The notes beneath the pieces were generated by a model. That model was not told the DNA's origin. It ran no database searches and saw nothing but the letters and a program-made list of their open reading frames with translations. Source: Timema cristinae (Eukaryota; Arthropoda; Insecta; Phasmatodea; Timematidae). From it: a stretch of 64,000 nucleotides of DNA. The DNA lies in NCBI GenBank assembly GCA_039000515.1, contig JBCFYV010011135.1, positions 10,974,339-11,038,338 of the forward strand, written 5' to 3'. The position numbers were made by a program, and so were the translations under genes. Of the stretch, positions 1-11,465 are shown one piece after another (the first letter of the stretch is position 1; each line of letters starts with the position of its first letter).

Positions 1-743
1 ATCTCTGTCACTCTTTGAGATAGATAGTATTTATCATTTTATAGGTTAGGACTCTTTAAAATAAACAACTTTCAATAGAAATAATATTTTATAAAATCAA
101 TATTTTACAAGTTATAGCCAAATATTTTTCTAAATAAACCTTTGGGAAATGAGTATTTGAAATTGCACTAAAGCAATAATATATTTCTGCAACAGTTTAT
201 ATTATTTCGTTTCAAATATCAAACTGGATATAAGCATAATTTAAACATAAGAGAGAGAAACTATGTGGTGTAGCGTACAGTTAGTTGTACAGTTAGTTTT
301 ATTTATTTTTCTACTTGTGTGACTATCAACACAATCCAAACTTAGCGGCTAAAGAGTGATTTACATGGTGCTGCTTTTATTCGCTTTGAACAAGCTTCTT
401 TATAAGCTGGTGAATTCGCTGGTAAAAGATTCTAAAGACGGCTTCTTTAATTCTCTCGCGTCATAATGTTGAAGACGATGCGGATAAATGACGCTTGCTG
501 ACAGGTTGAACAGGTCTAACTTAAACGCTTCCACAAAGCGAATAACTAGCTTCTTTTACCAGCAACGTCAAAAGAATCTGCGTGTCAGCGCTTATAAGAG
601 TGACCAGCGATTGGGTATTCCTTAATGTGCATGCGTGAGATGGGCAGCTGGCTAGACACCTTGTTCTAGACGCACGTGTGAGGTGAGTTTTTTGACGCCA
701 TGACACTCAAGACTGTCTAAACGCTGGTGACTTCCCACATCTT

Positions 744-1508
744 AGGGCCAGTCTTAAGACTACCGGATACATATTGCTATCGGGAGGTTAACGTTAGAGA
801 CCAGATAAAGGTTATCAGCCATTTTAATATTTTACGCGTATTATGAACTGAATTTATCTGCAGATCTATCTGCTATCTGTAGGATAAATATATTTTCATG
901 TATAAAACGCAAGGTTGGCGCGCGCATGCATATAATCCCTGCTGATAGCGCTAGAACATAGCGAGTAGTAACAACGCTCAACATTTGTTAAATAATGGCA
1001 GCTAAATGAGTGCGTGGAAACAGAAGCTAAGTTGTCTTGCAAGTACTAATTTCGGTGTCTGCCAAAATGTGGGCAATAGTTGGGTACAACGTTTATAAAA
1101 TTTCAATTATAGTACTCACAATTAAATAATTTGTTCTTATATAACTATAACTCTACAAATAGCTTGTTAGTTTTTTTAAAAGTGTGAATTAAATGTTCTA
1201 ACTTTATATGTTGTTATAACCTGGGCCTGTGCTTACTAAACACGCGAACCAAGATTATAACCTAAAAACAAATTCTGATGGGTAAAACTTCATGAAAAAC
1301 AACGCGTCACTATGGCAACGCCAACTTTAACTTTCAGATAAAATTTATCAGGTACTTAAACCTCCCGATAAAAATGTGATGGATAAATACATTTTATCTC
1401 GCAAATAAATACTATCTGGCGGTCATAAGATGCACTTTTGACTTTTCGACCAGATAAAAATATTTAACTGTCAGATTAATTTTTATCCAGGAGTCATAAG
1501 ACCAGCCT
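744..1508. mobile_element. Non-autonomous TIR DNA transposon (MITE-like), copy A
   Basis: The ends are imperfect inverted repeats of about 25 bp: the left begins AGGGCCAGTCTTA and the right, reverse-complemented, reads AGGCTGGTCTTATGACTCC. Both are followed inward by repeated GATAAA/TTTATC motifs, which are clustered within ~200 bp of each end as expected for subterminal transposase-binding sites. There is no transposase reading frame in the 765 bp. The superfamily is unassigned, and a target-site duplication is not clear from the flanks. Confidence 0.6.
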
Positions 1509-2660
1509 TGAGAAGCATTGTGTAAACGTTTATCAGCTAGCGAATTTTGCAGCCAGAAATTCTCCAAGCAAAAGCGTCAAGGTATCGTCAAAAGAAGCCA
1601 GCGAATATTATCAAAAGCAGCACCGTGTAAATCACCCTTCTTGATGCAGGATTGTGAATGTGGTGAAGGAGGATGCAGAGCTATGTTATTTTAAAGGAGG
1701 AAAGAAGAGATTTGATATTCAATGGCTCTGAAATATGTTGTCAATAGGGCTCTTATAGTCTAGTAATAAAGGTTAACGTGCACACATGGAGCTCGAGTAC
1801 TCTACATATTGCGGAATAAAGCCAGTTCATGTTGACCCTACAAATGAAATGTTCCACTAAATTAGTTGTGTTGGAGCACAAATGTTAGACCCTAATGTTT
1901 GAGTAGGCTTGTACATAGGGACCAACGAAACAAAAAACAAAAATTTTACATTGTTTTTTTCAAAATATAGTGGGTTTGGTAGAGACCTGAGAGGTCTAAT
2001 CATGAAAAATAGTGAAACAATTGAAAATAGAAACATAGCCTCAAATCCTATATTTATAGAGTTACTAAGAAGACCATTATTTAAGCCAGCTAGCTTGTAT
2101 TAACCCTCATGGAGAGTTACGACAAAACCTAAGAAAATTATCCTATAAGGGAGCTTCCATTTTACAAATAATAGATGGCTAACAAGCAGGCATTTAAACA
2201 GTGTTTTACTATGGCCGGTCATTTCTTAATGAGTACTACCATAACAATCAATAGTAAATTTATACATTTACTCATTAATAGGGAATACAATAGCTAGTAC
2301 AAACCATCTTTGAACCCTTATATAAACATGGCGCCTGAAGGGGCCGAAAAGAAAGCATTATCCTCGCGGGCCAATACTTCAATCTAGTAGTGCTCTCACG
2401 GGTTGCACACCGTAAATAGCTACACAAAAAGGGTGCAATCGTGACTTCAACTAGTTACTGACATAACTAGGTCCAAGAAGAAACTGTTATATGATCTTAT
2501 TGTTGCCATAAAAATATTTTAAATGAGATCATACCGTTTAGGGTGTCATAAAAAATATAACAATGTCTTAAGGATTTTAGAAAAGGGAATCAAATTCACG
2601 GACTCAGTATACACAATCACCTGGTCCTATAGACATGTAGAACATAGAGCCCTTGTATTT
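1509..2660. other. Unassigned AT-rich sequence
   Basis: No supported gene. Just right of the MITE, copy B (38214-38426) has a 70-residue frame starting at a non-ATG codon. In copy A the same frame is broken by one extra base near 1660, so there is no sign of selection on it. AATAAA motifs occur near 1763 and 1817 but are expected by chance at this base composition. Confidence 0.4.
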
Positions 2661-2664
2661 AAAC

Positions 2665-2875
2665 TATGAAACTATGCCTTACGGGTATATGGAAATAATC
2701 TTCAGACAATCTTACCAAAGAAAACTATGTCTGATGGACATAGAAAAATTACTCAGACACTCTAACACAATACACTATGCCTGGTGGACATAGAAAGTAA
2801 AGCAAGACATTCTAATACACGAAACTATGTCTGAAGGACATAGATAGCAACGTCAGACATTCTGACATGATACTC
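2665..2875. repeat. Tandem ~50-bp units each carrying a small hairpin, copy A
   Basis: Four diverged units start near 2672, 2725, 2774 and 2825, with periods of 49-53 bp. Each contains an inverted repeat of the form CTATGTC-tgat-GGACATAG (the first unit is degraded), followed by a cagacattcta-type spacer. The stems are kept better than the spacers. The function is unknown; it may be a subterminal repeat block of a larger unrecognised transposon. Confidence 0.6.
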
Positions 2876-3068
2876 ATTATTATTGGAAGAGGCTTCCTCT
2901 GCGACGCAGTAGTGAGACCAACGCCTGATACATAGTGGCCACCAGTGCTGAAGTTGTATAGAGTAGTTTCTCCTCCGGTGAATAAATACAATGGATTACA
3001 AAAATGTGATCCACGGGGAATCTGTTATATAGTAACAGAACTGCTTGAGACTACAACAGGAGATCTAA

Positions 3069-3084
3069 GGGGGGGGGGGGGGGG
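3069..3084. repeat. Poly-G tract (16 G), copy A
   Basis: Uninterrupted run of 16 G; the copy B version at 40978-40994 has 17. The length difference is as expected from allelic slippage or consensus error. The 79-residue frame that follows (from 3087) starts at TTG and has no recognisable domain, so I do not call a gene. Confidence 0.9.
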
Positions 3085-3429
3085 AGTTGCGAAATAAATC
3101 TACTTCCTCACTAGCGCTGTCAGCAGGAGTGGCGATCAGAGACAATAATTTTTCTTTTCTTCGACGCGTGTCCTTCGATCAAGACGTGAAAATGCTCGCG
3201 ATGACGAAATGTTCCGCTGGGCCAATGTTCCTTGACGCTTGGGCGTTTTCAGCAACATCAATTCAAAGTAAGTCACCCCCTGCGACATACTATTGGAATA
3301 TATTAGTACTTGTTATCTTGTTTTAGTTGTCTTTATGGAATTTTGATAGTTTTTATGGAATTTTGATTGTAGATGTCATATTTTATAAATGGCATACTAC
3401 ATTTTATTCAAGTCATATATTTTCCACAA

Positions 3430-3655
3430 CACCAGCTTGCTAGGGCTGTCGTAGCTTCATATGTCTTATAATCCATCATAAGACTAGAACAAGCACAACA
3501 ACCAGTCCCCGGCCGTCAATTTATCAATTTGAAAGGGTAAATTTATATTTTCATCCATGTTACATTTTTGGTCATGCTGGTAATCAAACCCCGGGGCCAT
3601 TAATTCATTAGGCAGTCATGCTACTGACTGAGTTAAGGTGTCGGACTCATATTTA
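3430..3655 (-). mobile_element. tRNA-headed SINE-like element, family E, copy A
   Basis: Read on the minus strand, the right-hand end looks like a pol III tRNA promoter: a box-A-like TAACTCAGTCAGTAGC, then a box-B-like GGGTTTGATTACC about 35 bases on, followed by a body with no similarity to the other SINEs here. Boundaries are approximate and no target-site duplication was identified. Confidence 0.4.
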
Positions 3656-4039
3656 AATCATTATTTTTTTTAAATATGTTCACTGATGCCCTTATCAGGG
3701 ACCAGGTATAAAAGTTGCTATTTTGGAAACATGTATTGTGTCACTTTCATTTATTTCCCTTGCACTCTTCATAATACATTATCTTTGTCAATGTTTCAGG
3801 CCAACCTGAGCTACGATTTCTTTAAAGACTCGCATAATTACCATACACCTATAAAAACTTCATCCCCAGCCTGAAGAATATTCTAGATATTAAAGAAAAC
3901 ATTTTCTAGACAAGCTCATATTAATAACAGTTCCTAAAGTTCAGCTCCCATCTGTGAAATTGACTTCATCTTTCAAAAGAAGTAGAAGTAAAACACATAA
4001 GCCACCGTTATCAAGACATCAATGTAGCTGATTTGATTC

Positions 4040-4232
4040 TCAGAATTGAAGACGGAAAGATTGGGGTTCGATCCCGATCGGGTTTACTGAGGGTGTTATG
4101 TACTAAATTGTTTTCCACTCTCTTTCCACGTAAATTCTGTTGCACTTCCTCTCAATTAAACCTTAATAATCTCTAAAAATGAGTGTAATTAGTACATAGG
4201 CGTATAACCGAATGGGTGGTAAGATGTGGTAC
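4040..4232 (+). mobile_element. SINE-B, 5'-truncated, copy A
   Basis: It starts within the tRNA-like head (box B GGTTCGATCCC), then the SINE-B body (a gttttccactct block and a cacttcctct block), and ends with the shared tail around GCGTATAACCGAATGGGTGG. Several substitutions from the 27133-27386 copy show that it is an older insertion. Confidence 0.75.
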
Positions 4233-4610
4233 TAAAAATAAAATAAAAACTCAAAAATGTTCATACATACCTATGTGTGTGAATAATTCCGTCAAGTATT
4301 AAAGGATTTGCATAAAACTAATTATTTTCAAAAACACATCGTGCCGTTTGACAGTATGTTCTCAATAACTTTACTATTATGATGTTAAGACAAGATATAT
4401 AAGCATAGTTTGAAATATGATTATTGAATATGGCATGTTTTTCTTAAATTGTAAATTAATTGATCAGTATGAGACCTGTATAAGTTTTTCAAAAAAGGAT
4501 TAGTTGAAAATAATAAAAATTTGGTATCACAATTTTAAATACATAAAAGGTGAAAATGTTTTGAATAAGAACCGTATAAAATCGGTGGCCTTCTGATTGC
4601 GAACACGAGA

Positions 4611-4675
4611 TTTATATATATATATATATTATATATATTATATATATATATATATATTATATATATATATTATAT

Positions 4676-4721
<46 letters not shown>

Positions 4722-4746
4722 GTGTGTGTGTGTGTGTGTGTGTGTG
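4611..4746. repeat. Compound (TA)n-(TG)n microsatellite, copy A
   Basis: An imperfect TA run is followed directly by ~65 bp of TG/GT. The allele differs in length and interruptions from copy B. Confidence 0.95.
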
Positions 4747-4890
4747 GAGCAGTTCAGTTTTGGACACCATCACATTGCTATGCCATCCCGCCCCTAATTA
4801 AATAATAGGGGCGGCCCATGGGAGTTTAGCAGTCGTACGTTTTTTGAGCCTCGTCAGTCTTAATTTAACTAAATTAGATACACAGTATTT

Positions 4891-4948
4891 CTAGGTTACA
4901 TTAGGCTAGGTTATATTAGGTTAGGTTATATTAGGTTAGGTTATGCTT
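4891..4948 (+). repeat. Short TTAGG-type tract, copy A
   Basis: Tandem TTATATTAGGTTAGG-like 15-bp units made of TTAGG pentamers and TTATA spacers. TTAGG is the ancestral arthropod telomere repeat. This is a short interstitial tract and not a telomere, and GGTTAGG-rich tracts are also common in insect intergenic DNA. Confidence 0.7.
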
Positions 4949-5523
4949 GGGTAAACTTGGTCAGGAATAAATCCCGGTGTCCATTGGGTGCTAACTATAA
5001 CCCCTTCCACCCGTATCACCCTCTCACGTAGGAATTCCGCGAGTTGCTCTTTTACTCGTTAGCAATATAGACATTGGTGATTTAGGTGGCCAAAACATTT
5101 TTGGGTTTGTTCACATTTTGGACGAATTATACCTGTTCACAATCTGGACTGTTTCGCCATCAGGATACATACATTAAGTCTGAAAAATTAGTTCTGTAAG
5201 AAAAAGTTATTTTTGTTTAACCCAAAAAATGTTAACTTGTTTTACTCAGAAAAATGTCAGTCATTAGGTCAGAGAGAAATTATTGATCATTGTCAGGCAA
5301 CATGGCTTAAATACAATGCTTTGTTTCGATTAATGGGACTAACTCTCTTTTATATCAATCTTATACTCCCTTTCACCCTTCACTTAAAAATACTCCTTGT
5401 AATTTCAATAAGAAAGAGGGTTAGAAAACTACGAAACTTCTTAGCCAATGGTAAAGAGGAAATCTTGCTACTAGCTCTCAAATATTTTTAAAATTTTATG
5501 TTATGGTCTCATAAGAAATATAA

Positions 5524-5800
5524 GTGATCTGGTGGTCTAGGTGTAAGGTGTCGAACTTCTGTGCTGGGGGTCCGGGGTTCAATCCTCGCTCCCGACACAG
5601 ATTTGTCTGATTACCAAACCCTTCCTTCACCTCTGACAAGAAGTGTATTAATCACAACTTGTGAATGTGTGGAATGCCAGGCCTCCACCGTGGTTCGGAT
5701 TCCACGTTAAACTGTAGGTCCTCCATTTCATCTCACAATCACCCTAACATTACACATTAGCGTAAGTGCGTATAACCGAACGGGTAGTAAGACGCGGTGC

Positions 5801-5866
<66 letters not shown>

Positions 5867-5879
5867 AATAATAATAATA
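5524..5879 (+). mobile_element. SINE-A, near full length, copy A
   Basis: tRNA-like head with box A (TGGTCTAGGTGTAAGG) and box B (GGGGTTCAATCC), a body containing TGACAAGAAGTG and GGAATGCCAGGCCTCCACCG, the tail GCGTATAACCGAACGGGTAG, and a long (TAA)n 3' end. The strand follows from head-to-tail order. Some head substitutions suggest it is older than the 27543 and 33341 copies. Confidence 0.9.
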
Positions 5880-5929
5880 TACGAATTACTGTACTTGTTC
5901 AAGAAAAGCTAAATCTAGTAAACTTTTCA

Positions 5930-6393
5930 TCTATACTTATAAAATAACATGTCCTGACTGACTGATTCATCATCGCCGAACGCAAACTATCAAGCCTACA
6001 AGCATGAAATTCGGACTGTATATTCATTTTGTTATGTAGGCACCCACTAAGAAAGGATTTTAGAAAATTCCACCCAAAGGAGTCAAAATAGGGGATGATA
6101 ATATGTATGAAAAGTCCGTCATTTTGAAAGTTACATAAACAAAATTTTGTATTTCGGTTATTGACGTTAAAACAAATAAATACGTGTTTCAGGAATTTTG
6201 GAATTTTTATTTAATAAGGGATGAAAAAGGGGGTGAAAGTTTGTATCGGACTTGCATTATTTTTAATTGAGGTCAAGTTATGGTCATCAACGTAACGTAA
6301 TATTTTAAATTAATCTGTAAATACATATGTATATTTTCGTATTTGTATATAATCAACTTCCACGCGAGCAAAGCCGGGGCAACAGCTATCTAG
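5930..6393 (+). mobile_element. Non-autonomous Helitron, copy A
   Basis: It begins TCTATACTTATAAAAT right after an A and ends in CTAG right before a T, which is the Helitron rule (insertion between A and T, 5' TC and 3' CTRR, no target duplication). Close to the 3' end is the GC-rich hairpin zone (CACGCGAGCAAAGCCG) typical of these elements. It is 464 bp with no Rep/helicase frame, so it must depend on an autonomous relative elsewhere. Confidence 0.85.
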
Positions 6394-7442
6394 TAACTTT
6401 ATATAATATGAGAGGTGTAGTGTACAAATAGGCTCGAAAGAAACATGTTTCCCGGACTGCCTTGGCATCAGTCACAACATCAGATAACTAAAATATTATA
6501 ACACTCACAAAAATTCTACTCTCGCCCATAAATGGCGGCTCAATACTCATGATACACTAAATCCTAGATTGACTCTATCAACTCGCTCTATTTATTTTTC
6601 TTAAACCAATCATAATTTAATATATTGGAAAAATCAAACATCCTTAACAGTGGCGGATCGTAGCTAAAATTCGTGGGGGTGCTGCTAGTCAAGTATATTC
6701 TCATAGCACGTCAAATATAATCAAATGTCGTTGAAAATGAGCTAATTTCACATTTGGACACATCTTTTCATACTTATAAAACTAAAATTATAGGAATGCC
6801 TAGTAAAAATAGCTCTGTTGGAATTATGTATATTTTATTTTTATTTTAGCGTGAATCATATTTTGAAATAACGTAATGTATAATTAAATATTGCATCAGA
6901 GCTTAACGTCAACATTTGCAATGTCTCGCTTACCAAGCGGTCTCCGTAATAGAGATAAATGGTAAAAATATTTCAATTTACTTTTAATTTTTCTTCTTTT
7001 ATTTTTTGTTGCTAAGAAAAAGATTTTACATTAGCTTATTTCAAAATTGCTAATCTTGTGTTTTTTTTTTTTTTTTTTTCAATTTTATTACTATATTTCC
7101 TACTTATTTTAACTTTTAGTTACAACAAACTAGTCGCAATTAAAATTTGACGTCTTTATAGCCTTAGGATAAAATGTTTGTCAAAACTTTTCCGCCAGAA
7201 CATTATTCAGAATGCGCTAGCAAGGTGTGTCCTTATATTGTAGAGAAGAACTTTGTGCTTCTAACGTGCGTCGTCAATTTAACTAATTACTGATGATTAT
7301 TGACGAAGGCGCTCTTCTAACTTTGTGCCCTGACTACAACATTGAGACTTGGGTAAATATAACTAAATAGAAGTTTATTAATTAAAATATAGCAACTTAT
7401 GAGCACTTCTTTCATTTAAAATTTGCTACTCTCATTTGATTA

Positions 7443-7485
<43 letters not shown>

Positions 7486-7497
7486 TATATATATATA

Positions 7498-7971
7498 TAA
7501 TAATTATTACTATTACTAAACAAGTTTGTTCAGGGAATTCGTCGATTATAGGCTGTCTTGTGCAAGTGTATATTAGTGTATACTAGAAAACTGAGATTAA
7601 CGACTGGAAGGCTCGTTGTGCTGATCCATGACACTCTCTATCCACAAGTGTTGGCACTAATATCTATAAACGGTGGTGTCCCTCAGTCGGTATAGCTTAT
7701 CTGCTGGCTCACACCATGGAGTAGAATGTATTTATATAAATGTAAATAAAATACATTCTAATCCATGGTGTAAACCGCAAGTGAGCTATACCGACTGAGT
7801 GGACACCACCGTTTATCGATATTAGTGCCAAATTTGTGGATAGAGAGTGTCATGTGATCAGCAAAGCAAGCTCCCCAGTCGTTGATCTCAGTTTTCTAAT
7901 AAACACTTGCACAAAACAAACCAGAATCGATGAATTCCTGAACAAACTTGTTTAATAATAATAATAATAAT
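7498..7971. mobile_element. Foldback element: ~215-bp inverted arms, copy A
   Basis: The sequence from 7518 (AAACAAGTTTGTTCAGG) is mirrored by the reverse complement ending at 7953, with arms of about 215 bp meeting at a short AT-rich loop near 7735. Landmarks pair throughout, such as CACTCTCTATCCACA with TGTGGATAGAGAGTG, and ACACCATGG with CCATGGTGT. The outer ends are TAA/TTA repeats, also inverted, next to a (TA)n run at 7446-7499. There is no coding sequence. It is a foldback or long-TIR MITE, able to form a long hairpin RNA or DNA. Confidence 0.85.
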
Positions 7972-8027
7972 TGTTCCAATATTTGTTAGATGAAAGTCTG
8001 TTTGAACAAAAGACTGTCATTTTTCAA

Positions 8028-8398
8028 TTACATCCAGTAATTTGCCACTTCCTATAATATGACACTTTTAGCTATCCGAAAACGTCCAATATTCCGACAT
8101 TTCCATTAATATGACACTTACAACTTAACTCTTCAATTAATATGAAAGTTCCAAAACGATATTTTCATTAACATGAAATTTCCGATTCGACTCTCCTTTA
8201 ATAAGATACTTCCAACTGGACACTTCCAGTTATCCAGATTTCTCCAAAATCCAATATTTCGAGTAATGTGACACTTTAATTTGATACTTCCACTAATATT
8301 ACACCTATAATTCAACAATCCCATCAATTTTGACACTTCCAGTAATACATTATTTCCAGTAATATGTTATTTCCATTAATACGACACTTCCAATTAAA
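8028..8398. repeat. Degenerate short-period repeat (about 15-20 bp), copy A
   Basis: About twenty diverged iterations of a TTCCANTAATATGACAC-like motif, with variants such as TTCCATTAATATGACAC, TTCCAGTAATATGTTAT and TTCCATTAATACGACAC. Spacing varies by a few bases. It is an old minisatellite with no coding signal, although one minus-strand frame is open by chance. Confidence 0.75.
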
Positions 8399-8991
8399 TT
8401 AGATGTATCTAGGTTAAGTTTCCATACAGCTGTTAGATAGACCGATTAATGAGTCAAACAAGTAATAAGATGGCGTCCATTTTGGGTCCTCACAATGAAT
8501 GTCAATAGTAACCAAAGGCTAGACAAAATAACAAAATGGTGGATGATATGAGGTATCACACACAGATACGTCACTTGTTTAGGAGACAAGTAAGTAATTC
8601 CAACAATTTAAATTCATTTAATTAGCTTTAAAAACCAAAGGTGTGGTTTTAAACATTAGTTTTTATTACATTTCGTTAGTGATTATTTAGAATTTACATA
8701 AAAATTATAATTGGACTTGGTATATTCATAATTTTGTAGATACATAAATATATATATATATTTTATATGCACTAATAACTTATTTACTAAAATAAAATTA
8801 CAATTAATTATGGGAGTTAAGTTTTGCGGTAGTGGTTTATACTGTTCTAATTTTAAAATCAGTGTAAAATTGCACTCAGCTATAACTGGTTTTGTTGTTG
8901 GCTTTTGTTGCTCTAGTAATTATAGTACTCTCCCACACATCCATATAGACTCAAGCCTTAAATACGTAAAGACCCGCATCAGTGATCACAT

Positions 8992-9415
8992 TGTCAAACA
9001 CGCCACTGTTTTGTTGGACTGGAGGGCCGGTAGTTTGGAGATTAGGGTTTAGATCCGGTTGGGTGTACTGACGGTTTTTTGTAATTTTCCAAAATAGTTT
9101 TCCACTCTCCCTCCATGCAAATGGGGGTACATTACTACCCGTCAAGATAAAGGCTTGTATATTAATTACTCTTATGTGTTAGGTATACAGAATGTTGAAA
9201 ATTTTGGGAAGTGTATCCCCATTTTTGTTGAGGGACAGTGGAAAAAACTTAGTAAAAAACAACCCTTAATTCCCCTCAACGGGAATTGAGCCCCAATCCT
9301 CCGTCATTGGCAGTCTAATCTATTGCGAGAAGTAACGTCTAAGACTATGTGGCCTCCTACGTGGATATTAGTGTAATTAAATGCTTTAACCTAGATGGGT
9401 AGTAAGTGGCTTAAA
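8992..9415. mobile_element. Two SINE-B fragments in opposite orientation, copy A
   Basis: At 8992-9150 a plus-strand SINE-B piece runs from the box-B-like region through the gttttccactctccctcc block. From about 9181 to 9415 a second SINE-B lies on the minus strand, with the reverse complement of the same block first and the tRNA-like head at its right end. Both are diverged. Confidence 0.6.
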
Positions 9416-9786
9416 AATGTGCGAGTACATAAAAGACAGGCTTTATATAATACGCTATATATTCTTGAGAACTGTGTGATAAATTCTTGAGCTTTTCCAT
9501 CCTCTCTAGCCTGATGTTAACGCTTTTCCTCATAGCTTTCGTCCTTATCACTTCTACTCAATTAGCGAAATCGTTGCTAACAAATTGTGTTTAACGTGTG
9601 AATTAAAGAGTAGTTTTATTGCAAATATAATCAAATTTATGAAAAATTGGTAAAATAATAATTAACACATGCGAAATCCCCTTTTTAAACCCTGCTTACT
9701 ACCCATCTGGAACTGAACAAGTTTTAATAACTCTAATGGGTTAATGATGAGGAGTGTTGAAGAACAAATGTATCCATATGTTTTGA

Positions 9787-9817
9787 GAGAGAGAGAGAGA
9801 GAGCGAGAAAGAGAGCA
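9787..9817. repeat. (AG)n microsatellite, copy A
   Basis: About 30 bp of GAGAGA with interruptions; the copy B allele is longer (48005-48053). Confidence 0.9.
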
Positions 9818-10515
9818 GGACACGTTTATTAAAAATTTACCCTCAGTGAGCTGTCCGGGAACTGAACGCTAAATTCACCACCATCAGCAAACAAACTATT
9901 CGATAGTTAATCCTTTATTACGTGCACCCACCGTTGTGAATAGTTTAAAAATAAAATATTAAATATTAATGGACTTGCCTGATTCTTGCACGGAGGGTTA
10001 GGTTCGGTTTTTACAAACATTCCCGCATAACTTCGTTTTATTTTCTTCTATACAATCACCCCCCCCCCCCCCGCGCGGGTTTTCCCCCTCCCCCCGGAAA
10101 TTTACATTTTTATTTTAGTGCTGCAGAGGCGGAAAATAAACCCATGACTTTTCTAGATTGATTAAATTTTGGCGAGTGAACAATTTTTTCTGACAGAAGT
10201 AGCTGCACCCACAATGACATTTAAAAACAAAGTACTTCTTTTCTTCAGACAAACGTGTTTATCAAATAATCAGTCTTATAAACTCACCCGCCTCGGGGGG
10301 AGAAGTAAGAGAGTAGTTTCACATCTACACATCACTCATGTGCAAATATTTAGTGTGTGAAATGGAAATAGAATGAGATCATAATAAAAGTGCAGTGAAG
10401 CTAATTCGCTTTGAAGGTTGTATAGAAGTGTTTCCCCAAACCCAAAGGTCCGTGGGTCGGCACCTATCTGTGGGCTCGTTGCTGCCCGCCTGAAGAGTAG
10501 TATTTAATCTTTACT

Positions 10516-10742
10516 AACCCGTTTCGGTGGCCCTGCGTGATTGACGCGCTACTCTCGCGTAGACTAGGCTACCCAGATGGGGGATCAAGGTTTAAATCCG
10601 GTCGGGGGTATTAAGGGTTTTATCGAAACGTTTAAACCCTTCTCTAGCCAAAAATGCTTATTATTCCTCTAAATAATTTTTCCCAAATCCTAAAACCATT
10701 AGCGTAATAAGTACATAAGAGTATTGCCCGATAGTGGCGCTA
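10516..10742 (+). mobile_element. SINE-B, diverged, copy A
   Basis: Starts ACCCGTTTCGGTGG (SINE-B head ACCCGCCTCGGTGG), has a tRNA-like head to ATCAAGGTTTAAATCC, then body, and a decayed tail. Copy A has many homopolymer-type errors here. Confidence 0.7.
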
Positions 10743-11224
10743 AAAATGTTGTTGCCACGTTTTATCAGTTCAGGTTCCATATGTACAAATTAAATTCCCT
10801 GTATGGGGGTGGAAAAACCCCTTAATTTAAAGGAGTGTACTCGTTTGGTAAAAGGGAGTGTGGAATACCATCGGGAAATAAAACCTTTATAAAAATTGTG
10901 CCTTAAATCAGTGGTTCTTAAATTATGGGGCCCCCCTTAAAGGAAGGCGTAATATATTCTAGGGGAAGGTTTTTTTTTTAAAAAAAAATATTAATTTATT
11001 ATTTTTAGTTGACCCCCCCAAAACAAGGAAAATAGTTGTTGTTTGAGAGAAAGCAATTTAGTTTAATTAATACAATATTTTTTTTTTAACTATTTTTTAA
11101 ATTTTAATTAATATCATTATTTTGAATGTTTTATAAAATAACCCATTTGAAAATAACTCTGTGTGAAACTGTTTTTTAATTGGTGGCTATGAAGGGTGAA
11201 TATCGCGCTAGACTAGATGTCCCT

Positions 11225-11465
11225 TTTTTGGTGGTCAGTGTTTAACGCGTATCTCACAGTAGACTAGACTGCCGACGAGGGGGAGATTGAAGTTAAAATC
11301 TCGTAAAAAAGTACTGAGGGTTTTTTCCCCAAAATATTTTTTCTCTTCCACCCACGAAAAGCGAGACACTTCCTATATATAGTTTCCCCTAACCCCTAAA
11401 ACCCAAATGTGTAATTAATAAAAGCGTAAAACCCAAACGGGTAATAAGAATTGGTGTTTAAAAAC
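11225..11465 (+). mobile_element. SINE-B, diverged, copy A
   Basis: Second plus-strand SINE-B about 700 bp after the previous one. Head GGTGGTCAGTG, box-B region GATTGAAGTTAAAATCTCG, tail GCGTAAAACCCAAACGGGTA. Confidence 0.7.

Noticed and set aside
3087..3326. 79-codon frame after the poly-G tract (repeated at 40997)
   Set aside because: Non-ATG start, no domain recognised, and identity between copies only reflects the duplication. A GTAAGT donor-like site near 3268 is not enough to call an exon.
4891..4948. Chromosome-end telomere sequence
   Set aside because: Only about 60 bp, with interleaved TTATA, and buried between other repeats in both copies.
5524..5600. tRNA gene (also at 25039, 27543, 33341 and other SINE heads)
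   Set aside because: Box A and box B are present, but each is followed by a conserved SINE body and tail, so these are tRNA-derived SINE heads.
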